From positions 1 through 64,000 of the forward strand of contig JAFOOX010000022.1 of the NCBI GenBank assembly GCA_017425245.1: DNA of 64,000 bases, given 5' to 3'. Shown piece by piece: positions 28,207-37,709 of this stretch (position 1 is the first letter of the stretch; each line of letters begins with the position of its first letter). This DNA comes from Gammaproteobacteria bacterium (GTDB lineage Bacteria; Pseudomonadota; Gammaproteobacteria; Enterobacterales; Neiellaceae). The notes under the pieces are model-generated. The model searched no databases. It was not told the origin of the DNA and worked only from the letters and a program-made list of their open reading frames with translations. Position numbers and translations under genes: made by a program.

Positions 28207-28258
28207 TGGTGCCTCCGGGGCCGGCGTACCGGCCCACCTGGAAAAGACGGATGGTTGC

Positions 28259-29683
28259 TCAGGGCACCATCACCTGTACGGCGTCGTCGCGACTGGCGCG
28301 GCGGGCAAGGATGGCGGCCGGTGCGGTATCTACCCGCAGCTCCAGCTCGGCTTCGCGGCGCAGCAGCACGCCGCGCAGCGAGTTGGGCAGGGCCTCAGTG
28401 ATCTCCACCTCAACAAAGGTACCGACCAGATCCGGGGTGCCTTCGAAGTTGACCACCCGGTTGTTCTCGGTACGGCCGCACAGCTCCATCAGATCCTTGC
28501 GTGATGGGCCTTCGACCAGAATGCGCTGACGGCTGCCGACCATCTTGCGGCTGATATCCATCGCCTGCTGGTTGATGCGCTGCTGCAGCAGCTGTAGCCG
28601 CTGCTTCTTGGTCTCTTCATCCACATCATCCGGCAGATCGGCGGCCGGGGTGCCGGGGCGGGCGCTGTAGATAAAGCTGAAGCTGAGGTCGAAGCCGACC
28701 TGCTGGATCAGGTTCATGGTCTGCTCGAAGTCGGCTTCATCCTCACCGGGAAAGCCGATGATGAAGTCGGAGCTGATGCTGATATTGGGGCGCACCGCGC
28801 GCAGAGCGCGGATTTTGGACTTGTATTCGAGCGCCGTGTGGCCGCGTTTCATCAGGGTCAGGATGCGGTCGGCGCCACTTTGTACCGGCAGATGGAGGTG
28901 ATCGACCAGCTCGGGGATGGCGGCATAGGCTTCGATGATATCCGGGGTGAACTCCAGCGGGTGGCTGGTGGTGTAGCGGATGCGATCGATGCCGTCGATG
29001 GCGGCCACATAGTGGAGCAACTCGGCGAAGCGGCAGATGCCGCCATCGTGAGTGGCACCGCGATAGGCGTTGACGTTCTGACCGAGCAGGTTGACCTCGC
29101 GTACCCCTTGAGCCGCCAGCTGGGCGATCTCAAACAGCACGTCATCCACTGGCCGGCTTACCTCTTCACCACGGGTATAGGGCACCACGCAGAAGGTGCA
29201 GTACTTGGAGCAACCCTCCATGATCGAAACAAAGGCGGTCGGACCTTCGGCCTTGGGTTCCGGCAGGCGGTCAAACTTCTCAATCTCGGGGAAGCTGATA
29301 TCCACCACACCGTTGGCATCGGGCTGCTGGGCACGGGCGATCAGCTCTGGCAGGCGGTGCAGGGTCTGGGGCCCGAACACGATGTCGACGTAAGGGGCGC
29401 GTTGGCGCAGGGCTTCGCCCTCTTGCGAGGCCACGCAGCCGCCAACGCCGATCAGCAGCTCGGGCTTCTGCTTCTTTAGGGTCTTCCAGCGGCCAAGCTG
29501 ATGGAACACCTTTTCCTGCGCTTTTTCGCGAATGGAGCAGGTGTTGAGCAGCAGCAGATCGGCCTCTTCCGGGATCTCGGTCAGTTCATAACCATCACAG
29601 GCGGCAAGCAGATCAGCCATCTTGGCTGAGTCGTACTCGTTCATCTGGCAACCCCAGGTCTTGATGTGCAGCTTCTTGGCCAT
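28259..29683 (-). CDS. miaB: tRNA-2-methylthio-N6-dimethylallyladenosine synthase
   Basis: 474-aa radical-SAM methylthiotransferase acting on i6A37 of tRNA. The radical-SAM cluster is [13 protein letters not shown] (C-x3-C-x2-C, about residue 157). The second cluster ligands are in [21 protein letters not shown] and [13 protein letters not shown]-terminal TRAM domain (about 378-445) ends with an extra about 25-residue tail. It is first in the minus-strand unit and divergent from ubiF. Confidence 0.97.
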   Translation of the reverse strand: MAKKLHIKTWGCQMNEYDSAKMADLLAACDGYELTEIPEEADLLLLNTCSIREKAQEKVFHQLGRWKTLKKQKPELLIGVGGCVASQEGEALRQRAPYVDIVFGPQTLHRLPELIARAQQPDANGVVDISFPEIEKFDRLPEPKAEGPTAFVSIMEGCSKYCTFCVVPYTRGEEVSRPVDDVLFEIAQLAAQGVREVNLLGQNVNAYRGATHDGGICRFAELLHYVAAIDGIDRIRYTTSHPLEFTPDIIEAYAAIPELVDHLHLPVQSGADRILTLMKRGHTALEYKSKIRALRAVRPNISISSDFIIGFPGEDEADFEQTMNLIQQVGFDLSFSFIYSARPGTPAADLPDDVDEETKKQRLQLLQQRINQQAMDISRKMVGSRQRILVEGPSRKDLMELCGRTENNRVVNFEGTPDLVGTFVEVEITEALPNSLRGVLLRREAELELRVDTAPAAILARRASRDDAVQVMVP

Positions 29684-29803
29684 TGGCTCTGTCGGTATCC
29701 GGTGTGGGCGGGAAACGCGCTATTCTACTGCGCACCCCCGGCAGCGGCTACCATAGCAGCACTCCGGCCGGCGGGTGAGGCGCTGAACAAGAGGGGACTG
29801 CCC

Positions 29804-30973
29804 ATGGCAATGCAGGTTGTGATCGCCGGTGGCGGCATGGTGGGGGCGGCGGCGGCACTGGCATTGGCCCGGCAGGGGGCGCAGGTGACCCTGGTGGAAG
29901 CCCTGGCTGAGCTGCCAGCGGTTGGCGGTGTGCCGCTGCGGGTGAGTGCCCTTAATCCCCAAACCCTCAACTTTCTCGAGCGACTAGGCATCCTGGCCGG
30001 CCTGCGCGAGTGCGGCTTTCACCCCTACAGCCAGTTGCAAGTGAGCGAAGGCGAGGGGCCAGTCGCCTGTTTCAGCGCCGCCGAGCAGGGCGCCGCCCAG
30101 TTGGGTGCCTTTGTCGCCAACGACAGTGTGCAGGACCTGCTATGGCAGGCATTGCAATCGTTGGCCAATGTGCGGCTGCTGCGCCCGGCGCGGGTGACGG
30201 CGGTGGCCAATGGCGCCAGCGGCGTCACTGTCAGCCTTGACGGCGGCGAGTCAATCGATGCGGATCTGCTGATTGGCGCTGAAGGCGGCCTGTCCGCAGT
30301 GCGTCAGCTGGCGGGTATTGGCGTCGATGGCTGGGATTATCACCAGAGCTGTCTGGCACTGACCGTGCGTCTTGAGCAGGAGGCGGGTGACACCACCTGG
30401 CAGTGTTTTACCCCGACCGGTCCACGCGCTTATCTGCCGCTGTGGGAGCAGTGGGCGTCACTGGTCTGGTATGACCGGCCATTGGCACTACAGAGCGCCA
30501 TGCGTTTGGATGATGAGGCGCTGGCCACGGCGGTGCGCGCGGCCTGGCCCCGTCCGTTGCCGCCGTGTGCTATTGAGCGGCGCGCGCTGTTTCCGCTTAA
30601 ACGTCAGCAGTCCCAGCGCTATGTCAAACAACGGGTGGTGGTGGTTGGCGATGCCGCCCACCTGATCAGCCCGCTGGCTGGCTTGGGGGCCAATCTGGGC
30701 TTTGCCGATGTGATGCTACTGGTAGAGGCGCTGGCGGGCGGCGATATCGATGCGGCGCTCAAGCGTTATGGTTGCTGGCGCTGGCCGCAAAATCTGGCGG
30801 TGATGACCGCCATGGATCTCTGCTACGGGCTGTTCGGCAGTGACCAGCCGTTGCTGCGCCAGCTGCGTGGCAGTTTGCTAGGGGTTCTGGGGCAGTGTGA
30901 ACCCCTGCGTCAGCTCGGTATGGGTTTGGCGTCAAAGGCGCTGGAACAGCGCGGGCCTTTTGCCGGACGTTAA
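29804..30973 (+). CDS. ubiF: UbiF-like FAD-dependent monooxygenase (ubiquinone biosynthesis)
   Basis: 389 aa from the ATG at 29804, which has GAGGGG 7 bases upstream. A Rossmann FAD motif (VIAGGGMVGAAAALALARQG) opens the protein; the mid motif is GAEGGLSAVRQLAGI, and the C-terminal flavin motif is GDAAHLISPLAGLGANLGFADV. The hydroxylase introduces a ring hydroxyl in ubiquinone synthesis (the demethoxyubiquinone step in E. coli UbiF). UbiF, UbiH and UbiI are hard to separate by eye. The position beside miaB and a Met-Leu-Gln tRNA cluster is the same as E. coli ubiF and supports this choice. Confidence 0.85.
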   Translation: MAMQVVIAGGGMVGAAAALALARQGAQVTLVEALAELPAVGGVPLRVSALNPQTLNFLERLGILAGLRECGFHPYSQLQVSEGEGPVACFSAAEQGAAQLGAFVANDSVQDLLWQALQSLANVRLLRPARVTAVANGASGVTVSLDGGESIDADLLIGAEGGLSAVRQLAGIGVDGWDYHQSCLALTVRLEQEAGDTTWQCFTPTGPRAYLPLWEQWASLVWYDRPLALQSAMRLDDEALATAVRAAWPRPLPPCAIERRALFPLKRQQSQRYVKQRVVVVGDAAHLISPLAGLGANLGFADVMLLVEALAGGDIDAALKRYGCWRWPQNLAVMTAMDLCYGLFGSDQPLLRQLRGSLLGVLGQCEPLRQLGMGLASKALEQRGPFAGR

Positions 30974-30989
30974 TAAACAGGGCATAAAC

Positions 30990-31013
30990 AAAAAATCAGG
31001 CTGAGGCCTGATT
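30990..31013 (-). terminator. Rho-independent terminator of the tRNA operon (possibly bidirectional)
   Basis: On the minus strand AATCAGGC-CTCA-GCCTGATT is followed by a run of six T. It lies 40 bases past the last tRNA. Read from the other side it is 20 bases after ubiF and may serve that gene too, though with a poorer T-tract. Confidence 0.88.
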
Positions 31014-31052
31014 CGTTAATTTAATCATCAAGAGATATAAGAGAAAGAAAGT

Positions 31053-31127
31053 TGGCTGGGGTGCCAGGATTCGAACCTGGGAATGGCGGAATCAGAATCC
31101 GCTGCCTTACCGCTTGGCGACACCCCA
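31053..31127 (-). tRNA. glnV: tRNA-Gln(CUG)
   Basis: 75 bases including encoded CCA. The acceptor stem TGGGGTG pairs with CACCCCA; the anticodon loop is TTCTGAT (anticodon CTG) and the T arm is CCAGGTTCGAATCCTGG. It is last in a four-tRNA minus-strand cluster. A sequence-identical copy lies at 36033-36107. Confidence 0.97.
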
Positions 31128-31196
31128 ACTTTTTAACTCTAGAAACCACTTATTCGTCAACTCATCAGCTCAACGCCTATTGCGTTCGAGCGGTGA

Positions 31197-31271
31197 TGGC
31201 TGGGGCGCCAGGATTCGAACCTGGGGATGGCGGGATCAAAACCCGCTGCCTTACCGCTTGGCGACGCCCCA
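31197..31271 (-). tRNA. glnU: tRNA-Gln(UUG)
   Basis: 75 bases with encoded CCA. The acceptor stem is TGGGGCG/CGCCCCA and the anticodon loop is TTTTGAT (anticodon TTG). The body is nearly the same as the CUG isoacceptor, consistent with local duplication. It is third in the cluster. Confidence 0.97.
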
Positions 31272-31294
31272 ATCACAGAGCTAACGGGAAGTGG

Positions 31295-31379
<85 letters not shown>

Positions 31380-31398
31380 GAACTTGTCTTCTTTAAAA

Positions 31399-31475
31399 TG
31401 GTGGCTACAGCGGGACTTGAACCTGCGACCCCAGCATTATGAGTGCTGTGCTCTAACCAGCTGAGCTATGTAGCC
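31399..31475 (-). tRNA. metT: tRNA-Met(CAU), elongator
   Basis: 77 bases with encoded CCA. The acceptor stem GGCTACA/TGTAGCC is fully paired at its first position, the anticodon is CAT, and there is no C1-A72-type mismatch as in initiator tRNA. This marks the elongator type. It is first in the cluster, about 40 bases after the predicted start site. Confidence 0.95.
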
Positions 31476-31521
31476 CTGAGTTATTTGGCCTTGCGGCCTA
31501 CCCCCTCAGCGGGTGGCGCGC

Positions 31522-31550
31522 ATTATGCTAAGGCGGGTAGGGGGTGTCAA
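31522..31550 (-). promoter_or_regulatory. Strong sigma-70 promoter of the tRNA operon
   Basis: On the minus strand a perfect -35 TTGACA (31545-31550), a 17-base spacer and -10 CATAAT (31522-31527) are followed by the GC-rich discriminator GCGCGCC. Such a discriminator is typical of stringently controlled stable-RNA promoters. Confidence 0.9.
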
Positions 31551-31574
31551 CCCCTCTACCCGAAGAGATGTGAA

Positions 31575-32396
31575 TTAGCTGAGGCGACGGCGCAGAGCTA
31601 GGCCACCGCAAACAAGGGCAAACAGCAACACCGATGCCGGAGCCGGGACTTCGGCCGGGACGCTACGGAAGTCGATCAGATACATGATGTCATCGTAATC
31701 TTCGTCACCCAGCTTGCCGCCGGATAGCGGCATATCTTCCCAACCAATCAGCAGGGCATTCTCGAAGGTGTAGCTGTAGGCGCCGCTACCATCGTTGAGG
31801 AAGAAGCTCTGACCGTTCAGTTCATCAAGACGGAAGGTCATCATGTGGTCGAGGCCATTGGAGCCAGTGTTCAGCGCACTTTCCGAATAATAGGTAAGGG
31901 TGTTGCCGGTGGACCACTGACGTGAATCCAGATACCAACCGAAGTCACCACTGATGGTGAGCTGGGCGGATTTGAACGGATTGGCGGCAGAGCCTTCGCC
32001 GCTGAAGAAGAAGCCGCTTTCCGGGCCGATGACGCTGGTTTTGTTAGCGCCGACGCCAGCATCGGTGTAGATACCCAAGGTGTTGGCGTTGGACGCGGCG
32101 AGGCCTACCAGCACGATGCTGTGGTCGCCGGTACCTTTAAACAGCTCATCAGCAGCAACAAAGCGATCATCCAGCTGCCAGTTGTGGCTGTAGCTGGTAC
32201 CAATCAGTTTGTTGACGGCCTGATAGAGGTCAGGGGCGCTGTCGTTGTTGTCATTCGCAGTCGGGATGCCGTTGACTGGGCCGCCTTTGGCCAGGCTGTA
32301 GCTGTCATTGGCAACAGCGCTGGTAAAGGGGGCGGCAGTAGCCATGGCCGGAGCTATGGCGGCGGCGAGCAGAGTGATACGCAACAGGTTGATCAT
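31575..32396 (-). CDS. Exported protein with PEP-CTERM-like anchor
   Basis: 273 aa from the ATG at 32396 (AAGGA about 9 bases upstream). A signal peptide (INLLRITLLAAAIAPAMATA) precedes a beta-rich, Gly/Asn/Asp-rich body (about 22-245) with no cysteines that I can see. The C-terminus reads VPAPASVLLFALVCGGLALRRRLS: a Pro-rich motif, a hydrophobic helix and an Arg cluster. This is the tripartite layout of PEP-CTERM sorting signals, with PAP instead of PEP. Such proteins are processed by exosortase (EpsH/XrtA) and used in biofilm or surface coats. No exosortase gene is in this window. The body resembles choice-of-anchor PEP-CTERM proteins by composition only. It lies alone between the tRNA cluster and ychF. 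Confidence 0.75.
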   Translation of the reverse strand: MINLLRITLLAAAIAPAMATAAPFTSAVANDSYSLAKGGPVNGIPTANDNNDSAPDLYQAVNKLIGTSYSHNWQLDDRFVAADELFKGTGDHSIVLVGLAASNANTLGIYTDAGVGANKTSVIGPESGFFFSGEGSAANPFKSAQLTISGDFGWYLDSRQWSTGNTLTYYSESALNTGSNGLDHMMTFRLDELNGQSFFLNDGSGAYSYTFENALLIGWEDMPLSGGKLGDEDYDDIMYLIDFRSVPAEVPAPASVLLFALVCGGLALRRRLS

Positions 32397-32523
32397 TACG
32401 GTCGATCCTTGGGTGGTGGCAGGGCACGGCGAAAGAATGGCCACTGGTGCGTGGAAAGTCAATAAAATGACATCCGACCAGTCTGAAATATGACGTGGCG
32501 CCCAATTTTGTCGGTAAAACGGC

Positions 32524-32548
32524 AACACCCAGCACCAAGCCGGGTGTT
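32524..32548 (-). terminator. Hairpin downstream of ychF
   Basis: AACACCC pairs with GGGTGTT around an 11-base loop, 20 bases past the ychF stop, followed on the minus strand by GCCGTTTT. A plausible but weak terminator. Confidence 0.5.
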
Positions 32549-32567
32549 GTATCGAATTCTAGGGGGA

Positions 32568-33659
32568 TCAGACGTTGAAGCGGAAGTGCACCACGTCGCC
32601 ATCTTTGACGATGTAGTCCTTGCCTTCCAGACGCCATTTACCAGCGTCTTTGGCCCCCTGCTCACCCTTGTAGGCGATAAAGTCATCAAAGCCGATCACC
32701 TCGGCGCGGATGAAGCCTTTCTCGAAGTCGGTGTGGATCTTGGCCGCAGCCTTGGGCGCCGTAGCCCCGACCGGGATGGTCCAGGCACGCACTTCCTTCA
32801 CCCCGGCGGTGAAGTAGGTGTGCAGGTGGAGCAGTTCGTAGCCGCCGCGAATAACGCGGTTGAGGCCCGGTTCTTCAAGACCGAGACTATCGAGAAACTC
32901 TTTCTTCTCATCTTCATCCAGTTCGCCGATCTCCGCTTCGATGGCGGCGCACACTGGCACCACAATGGCGTTCTCGGCGGCGGCGATGGCCCGCACTTCA
33001 TCGAGCAGCGGGTTGTTGTCAAAACCATCTTCGGCCACGTTGGCGATATACATGGTTGGCTTGCCGGTAAGGAAATTGATGTAGGCCACGGCGGCCTTTT
33101 CGTCATCATTGAGCTTGATGGCGCGGATCATCAGGCCATCCTGCAGCCCGGCGAGGATCTTCTCCAGCGCTTCGGCTTCCACCTTGGAGTCTTTGTCGCC
33201 GAGGCGGGCCTTTTTGTTAACGCGGTTGAAAGCGCGCTCGGCGCTGTCCAGATCCGCCAGCGCCAGCTCCATGTTGATCACTTCGATGTCATCTTTCGGG
33301 CTGATTTTGCCGGCGACATGGATGATGTTATCGTCATCGAAGCAGCGCACCACATGGCCGATGGCATCGGTTTCACGGATGTTGGCCAGGAACTGGTTAC
33401 CCAGACCTTCGCCTTTGGAGGCACCCTTGACCAGACCTGCGATATCGACGAATTCCATGGTGGTCGGTACCACGCGCTGCGGCTTGACGATCAGTGACAG
33501 TTGGTCAAGGCGCACGTCCGGCACTGGTACCACGCCCGTATTGGGTTCGATGGTGCAGAACGGGAAGTTGGCGGCTTCGATACCGGCCTTGGTCAGGGCA
33601 TTGAAAAGGGTCGATTTGCCGACGTTGGGCAGGCCGACGATGCCGCATTTAAAACCCAT
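32568..33659 (-). CDS. ychF: YchF/OLA1-family ATPase
   Basis: 363-aa Obg-related P-loop ATPase. The P-loop is [18 protein letters not shown], the switch region is [14 protein letters not shown] and the DxxG region is [21 protein letters not shown] coiled-coil insert (about 130-200) and a C-terminal TGS domain ending [19 protein letters not shown] follow. YchF binds ribosomes, favours ATP over GTP and dampens oxidative-stress responses in E. coli. It is 13 bases after pth, the conserved pth-ychF pair. Confidence 0.97.
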   Translation of the reverse strand: MGFKCGIVGLPNVGKSTLFNALTKAGIEAANFPFCTIEPNTGVVPVPDVRLDQLSLIVKPQRVVPTTMEFVDIAGLVKGASKGEGLGNQFLANIRETDAIGHVVRCFDDDNIIHVAGKISPKDDIEVINMELALADLDSAERAFNRVNKKARLGDKDSKVEAEALEKILAGLQDGLMIRAIKLNDDEKAAVAYINFLTGKPTMYIANVAEDGFDNNPLLDEVRAIAAAENAIVVPVCAAIEAEIGELDEDEKKEFLDSLGLEEPGLNRVIRGGYELLHLHTYFTAGVKEVRAWTIPVGATAPKAAAKIHTDFEKGFIRAEVIGFDDFIAYKGEQGAKDAGKWRLEGKDYIVKDGDVVHFRFNV

Positions 33660-33672
33660 GGTGGTCCTCGTC

Positions 33673-34263
33673 TCAGGTGGAGGGGCGAACGCTGTGTAAC
33701 TTGTGCTGGGCGGCGATCAGGCCGTCGCGGCTGAGCAGGGGCAGGCAGTCGATGGCCGCATCGATGGCGCTGTCGAGCAGCGATTGTTCGCTCTGCGGCG
33801 CACGACCCAGTACGAAACCTGTTACTTGCGATTTGTCGCCAGGATGGCCGATACCCAAGCGCAGGCGCAGGAACTCGGGGCCACCGCAGCGGGCAATGAT
33901 ATCTTTGAGTCCGTTATGACCACCATGGCCGCCGCCTGATTTGAGGCGGGCGATACCCGGCGCCAGGTCGAGCTCATCATGGGCAACCAGCAGTTCATCG
34001 ATGGCGATGCGATAAAAGGCAGCCATCGCCTGCACGGACTGGCCACTGCGATTCATGAAGGTAGTGGGAACAAGTAAGCGTAGATCCTGTCCGGCCAGCG
34101 TAATGCGGGCGCTCAGGCCAAAGAATTTGCTCTCGGCAGAGAGGGAGGTGCCATGCTGGCGGGCAAGTCGCTCCACCAGCATGGCGCCGGCGTTATGGCG
34201 CGTCGCTGCGTACTCGGGGCCGGGATTACCCAGCCCCACCAGCAGCTTGACGCGTCCGCTCAC
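33673..34263 (-). CDS. pth: Peptidyl-tRNA hydrolase
   Basis: 196 aa. The enzyme recycles peptidyl-tRNA. Active-site features are all present: [19 protein letters not shown] (catalytic His near residue 23), FMNRSGQSV and HDELDLAPG, plus [12 protein letters not shown]. The normal length is seen. It follows rplY by 19 bases. Confidence 0.97.
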   Translation of the reverse strand: MSGRVKLLVGLGNPGPEYAATRHNAGAMLVERLARQHGTSLSAESKFFGLSARITLAGQDLRLLVPTTFMNRSGQSVQAMAAFYRIAIDELLVAHDELDLAPGIARLKSGGGHGGHNGLKDIIARCGGPEFLRLRLGIGHPGDKSQVTGFVLGRAPQSEQSLLDSAIDAAIDCLPLLSRDGLIAAQHKLHSVRPST

Positions 34264-34282
34264 GCCAGAAGTTCCGCGTCAG

Positions 34283-34888
34283 TTACTGCGCGGCGGCTTC
34301 TTCGCTGCTACCACGCGGCAGCAGAACGGAAACCACGGCCTGATCGTGATCAGCGCCCTTGGTCAGTTCAACCAGAGTCACGCCAGCTGGCAGCTTCAGG
34401 TCGGACAGGTGGAGGGTCTGGCCCAGCTCAACGGTGGCGACGTCAACCGCGATGAACTCCGGCAGGTCCTTCGGCAGGCAGGTGATTGCCACGTCGGTAG
34501 CTGAGTGCTGAACCTTGCCACCGGCTTTCACGGCCGGAGCCGTGTCTTCGTTGATGAAGTGAAGCGGGATGCGGGTATGCAGGGCATGCTCACCATCAAC
34601 GCGCTGGAAATCCAGGTGCAGGATCTTCGGCTTGAACGGGTGACGCTGCATGTCTTTGAGCAGGGCCTGAACCGGCTTGCTATCGACGTTGAGGGTCAGG
34701 ATGTGGGTGTAGAAGGCTTCCTGGTTGGCCAGCAGGATCACTTTGGCGTGATCCAGTTCCAGCGACAGGGCAGGTTCAGCGCCACCGTAGATGATGGCAG
34801 GCACTTTGTCAGCGTGACGCAGGCGGCGGCTCGCACCTTTCCCCTTGTCCGCGCGGACGGAGGCATTCAGAACGATAGAAATAGACAT
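34283..34888 (-). CDS. rplY: 50S ribosomal protein L25 / general stress protein Ctc
   Basis: 201-aa long form: an N-terminal 5S rRNA-binding L25 domain (about 1-95, [20 protein letters not shown]) and a C-terminal TL5/CTC beta domain (about 100-185). E. coli has only the short L25; the long form is common in many other proteobacteria. An Ala/Glu-rich tail (SSEEAAAQ) ends it. It is upstream of pth and separated from prs by about 170 bases. Confidence 0.96.
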   Translation of the reverse strand: MSISIVLNASVRADKGKGASRRLRHADKVPAIIYGGAEPALSLELDHAKVILLANQEAFYTHILTLNVDSKPVQALLKDMQRHPFKPKILHLDFQRVDGEHALHTRIPLHFINEDTAPAVKAGGKVQHSATDVAITCLPKDLPEFIAVDVATVELGQTLHLSDLKLPAGVTLVELTKGADHDQAVVSVLLPRGSSEEAAAQ

Positions 34889-35018
34889 CGATTAACTCCT
34901 GATTGGAAGAGCGCCTTTTTATCCACTATTGCCCGTTGCGACCACGGGCGGATGAAAAGGCGCGGCATGATAGCATTGCAACCCCTGCTACTCAACGCAT
35001 GCGTAGTCGACAAATGAC

Positions 35019-35040
35019 AAAGGCGCCCGCAGGCGCCTTT
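35019..35040 (-). terminator. Terminator-like hairpin downstream of prs
   Basis: AAAGGCGCC pairs with GGCGCCTTT around four bases, 18 bases past the prs stop. The following minus-strand bases are GTCATTTGTC, so the T-tract is imperfect. The stem core is the same as in the metG terminator. Confidence 0.65.
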
Positions 35041-35057
35041 TCCCGGGCCTTGGTCCC

Positions 35058-36002
35058 TTAGGAGAACATGGCCGAAATAGACTCTTCATTGGAGACGCGG
35101 CGAATCACTTCAGCTAGTAGTCCACTCATGGTCAGCTGACGCACGTTAGGCAGCGCCGCCATGGCCGGATGCAGCGGGATGGTGTCGGTGATCACCACTT
35201 CGTCAATGACCGAGTTTTTGATGTTGGTGGCGGCGTTGCCGGAGAATACCGCATGAGTGGCATAGGCAAATACCCGCTTGGCGCCGCGCTCTTTGAGTGC
35301 AGTTGCGGCCTTGCACAGGGTGCCACCGGTGTCGATCATGTCATCGACCAGAATGCAGTCACGACCGTCAACATCACCAATGATATTCATCACCTTGGAT
35401 TCGTTGGCGCGCGGACGGCGCTTGTCGATGATCGCCAGATCGATGTCGTCCATCAGTTTGGCCATAGCGCGGGCGCGGACTACGCCGCCGATGTCGGGCG
35501 ACACGACGATCGGTGAGTCGAGCTGCTTGAGACGCAGGTCTTCGAGCAGGATCGGGGTGCCGAACACATTGTCCACCGGCACGTCGAAGAAGCCCTGGAT
35601 TTGCTCGGCGTGCAGGTCGACGGTGACGACGCGGTCAACACCGACACTGGAGAGGAAATCGGCGACGACCTTAGCGGTGATCGGCACGCGCTGGGAGCGC
35701 ACGCGGCGGTCCTGACGGGCGTAACCGAAGTAGGGGATCACCGCCGTGATGCGCCCGGCCGAGGCACGACGCAGGGCGTCGATCATGACGATCAACTCCA
35801 TCAGGTTGTCGTTGGTCGGGGCACAGGTGGACTGAATGATGAAGATATCGAGACCGCGGACGTTCTCGTTGACCTGAACGCTGATTTCGCCGTCGCTGAA
35901 GCGACCAACCGAGGCATCGCCGAGTTTGGTGTAGAGGCGCTCGGCAATCTTGTGCGCCAGATCAGGGGTGGCGTTGCCGGCAAAAATCTTCATCGCAGAC
36001 AC
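35058..36002 (-). CDS. prs: Ribose-phosphate pyrophosphokinase
   Basis: 314 aa. The enzyme makes PRPP from ribose-5-phosphate and ATP. The N-terminal [20 protein letters not shown], the flexible-loop region [20 protein letters not shown], the metal-binding [12 protein letters not shown] and the PRPP loop [18 protein letters not shown] are intact. The start could be residue 4 (MKIFAG, 35993). A tRNA-Gln gene lies just upstream, then ispE. Confidence 0.97.
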   Translation of the reverse strand: MSAMKIFAGNATPDLAHKIAERLYTKLGDASVGRFSDGEISVQVNENVRGLDIFIIQSTCAPTNDNLMELIVMIDALRRASAGRITAVIPYFGYARQDRRVRSQRVPITAKVVADFLSSVGVDRVVTVDLHAEQIQGFFDVPVDNVFGTPILLEDLRLKQLDSPIVVSPDIGGVVRARAMAKLMDDIDLAIIDKRRPRANESKVMNIIGDVDGRDCILVDDMIDTGGTLCKAATALKERGAKRVFAYATHAVFSGNAATNIKNSVIDEVVITDTIPLHPAMAALPNVRQLTMSGLLAEVIRRVSNEESISAMFS

Positions 36003-36032
36003 GGGGTGCTCCTTAAAGGGCGTAGGGCGAAA

Positions 36033-36107
36033 TGGCTGGGGTGCCAGGATTCGAACCTGGGAATGGCGGAATCAGAATCCGCTGCCTTACCGCTTGGCGA
36101 CACCCCA
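36033..36107 (-). tRNA. tRNA-Gln(CUG), second copy
   Basis: 75 bases with encoded CCA, anticodon CTG. Base-for-base identical to the copy at 31053-31127. It lies between ispE (22 bases upstream) and prs (about 30 bases downstream) on the same strand, so it is probably processed from an ispE-tRNA-prs transcript. Confidence 0.96.
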
Positions 36108-36129
36108 ATAACATCGTCTGTCTGTGCGC

Positions 36130-36963
36130 TTAGCAACGAGCCAGTGCTGCATGCAGCGGCGAAAGGTTGCATCCCTGACAGACCCAGCCCTGCCAGTTGG
36201 CGGGCAGGCGCTGTGCGCACTCTTGTGCGGCAGCTGCTGTCGGGAAACGGGCAAACAGGCAACTTCCGGTGCCGGTCATGCGCGTCGGCGCGAAGTTTAG
36301 CAACCAGCTCCGCGCCTTTTCAACTTCGGGGAAGCGTGCGCAGGCAGTTTGCTCGCAATCGTTGGCCAGCAGCCAGGGATCGGCTGGCAGTTCCAGCAGC
36401 GGTGGTGTGGCTCGGGGCAGCTCAGGGGCCCCAAACAGGGCGCCGGTGTTGATCGCCACGCCGGGAAAAACCACCAGATAGTGATCCTCGGTCGGGTTCA
36501 CCGGGGTCAGCTGCTCGCCGATGCCACGGGCCAGCGCGGCAAAACCGTGGACAAACACCGGCACATCGGCCCCCAGTTGCAGACCCAAGTCAGCCAGAGT
36601 GGTGAGCGGCAGATTCAGCTGCCACAGTCGGTTGAGCGCGAGCAGGGTGGTGGCCGCGTCCGACGATCCGCCGCCGAGGCCGGCCCCCATGGGAATGCGC
36701 TTGGTCAGGTGGATGGCGGCCCCAGCGCTGCAGCCACTGTGCTGCTGGAGCAGACGGGCGGCGCGCAGGATCAGGTTGTCGGCGCTGGCCACGTCGCCAC
36801 AGTCGCCGCTGAGGCTGAGGGTATCTGCCGGTGAGAAACTGAGCTCGTCACCAAAATCCAGGAACTGGAACAGGGTTTCGAGCAGATGGTAGCCGTCAGC
36901 CCGGCGACCAACAATATGCAGGAACAGATTGAGTTTGGCCGGTGCCGGCAGGGTCAAGATCAC
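36130..36963 (-). CDS. ispE: 4-diphosphocytidyl-2-C-methyl-D-erythritol kinase
   Basis: 277-aa GHMP kinase of the non-mevalonate isoprenoid pathway. The N-terminal LPAPAKLNLFLHIVGRRADG and the ATP-binding glycine loop PMGAGLGGGSSDAATTLLAL are typical; the C-terminal GHMP domain has RMTGTGSCLFARF. The start overlaps the lolB stop by 4 bases. The lolB-ispE-prs order is conserved in this class. Confidence 0.97.
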   Translation of the reverse strand: MILTLPAPAKLNLFLHIVGRRADGYHLLETLFQFLDFGDELSFSPADTLSLSGDCGDVASADNLILRAARLLQQHSGCSAGAAIHLTKRIPMGAGLGGGSSDAATTLLALNRLWQLNLPLTTLADLGLQLGADVPVFVHGFAALARGIGEQLTPVNPTEDHYLVVFPGVAINTGALFGAPELPRATPPLLELPADPWLLANDCEQTACARFPEVEKARSWLLNFAPTRMTGTGSCLFARFPTAAAAQECAQRLPANWQGWVCQGCNLSPLHAALARC

Positions 36964-37574
36964 AGCGGATGGCGCCAGCGGCCGATGGCCAGTTTCAGCT
37001 GCAGATCGGGGCCGCTGATCTCCAGCTTGCGCGGCAGAAATTCGCTGCCCACCTGGCGGTAGCTGAAGTAGGTGACCTGCCAGCGGCTGCCGTCGATATC
37101 ACACACCAGCGTCGCCGGTTCGCCGGCCGGGCTGGCTTCGGCGGTCAGCAGACACTCATCGCCAGCGGCGCCGCGCAGCCAGCCGGGCAATACGGACAGG
37201 GGCAGGTTGAGATCGGCCACATCGCGCAGCAGGGCTTCAGGATCGTCGCTCTCATAGTGGTCGTCATCGACGCTCAGGGCGGCATGGACACCATCGCTGA
37301 CCACCTTGAGTTTGGTGCGGCCGAAGGGATCGCGCAGGGCCACCGTCAGCGCTTGCTGTTGCTGCTGCCAGTGCAGCTGGCCGTTGAGACTGCCGTCGCT
37401 GTGGCTGATCGCCACCTGCCCCTGCAACGACCAGCCATCGACCTGCAGCAGCCGCTGCTGACGCTCGCGGTAGGCGGGCGAGTCGATGGCGTCAACGGGG
37501 GGCAGCGGCGGCGTGGTTTCACAACCCGCGAGCACGGTCAGCAGTAACAGCAGCAGGAGCAGCGAGCGTTGCAT
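36960..37574 (-). CDS. lolB: Outer-membrane lipoprotein receptor LolB
   Basis: 204 aa from the ATG at 37574, chosen because MQRSLLLLLLLLTVLAGC forms a lipoprotein signal with lipobox LAGC (Cys18); the longer frame to 37739 would run into hemA. LolB accepts lipoproteins from LolA and inserts them into the outer membrane. Typical stretches are GWSLQGQVAISHSDGSLNGQ and LTVALRDPFGRTKLKVVSDG. It is divergent from hemA. Confidence 0.95.
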   Translation of the reverse strand: MQRSLLLLLLLLTVLAGCETTPPLPPVDAIDSPAYRERQQRLLQVDGWSLQGQVAISHSDGSLNGQLHWQQQQQALTVALRDPFGRTKLKVVSDGVHAALSVDDDHYESDDPEALLRDVADLNLPLSVLPGWLRGAAGDECLLTAEASPAGEPATLVCDIDGSRWQVTYFSYRQVGSEFLPRKLEISGPDLQLKLAIGRWRHPL

Positions 37575-37642
37575 GGCGGCGTCCAGCGTTGATGGCAGTG
37601 GGTGCGGCAGTATAGCGGCGCGGCTGGCCAGCGCCGAGCGTT

Positions 37643-37670
37643 TTGATTGGGCCGGCAGGCAGGGTAAACT
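37643..37670 (+). promoter_or_regulatory. Probable promoter of hemA
   Basis: TTGATT (37643-37648), a 16-base spacer and TAAACT (37665-37670) give a reasonable sigma-70 promoter, with transcription starting about 33 bases before the hemA start codon. Confidence 0.55.
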
Positions 37671-37709
37671 GCGCCGTTTTCGCCAGCAGTCCGAGCCAGC
37701 ACCAGCCCC

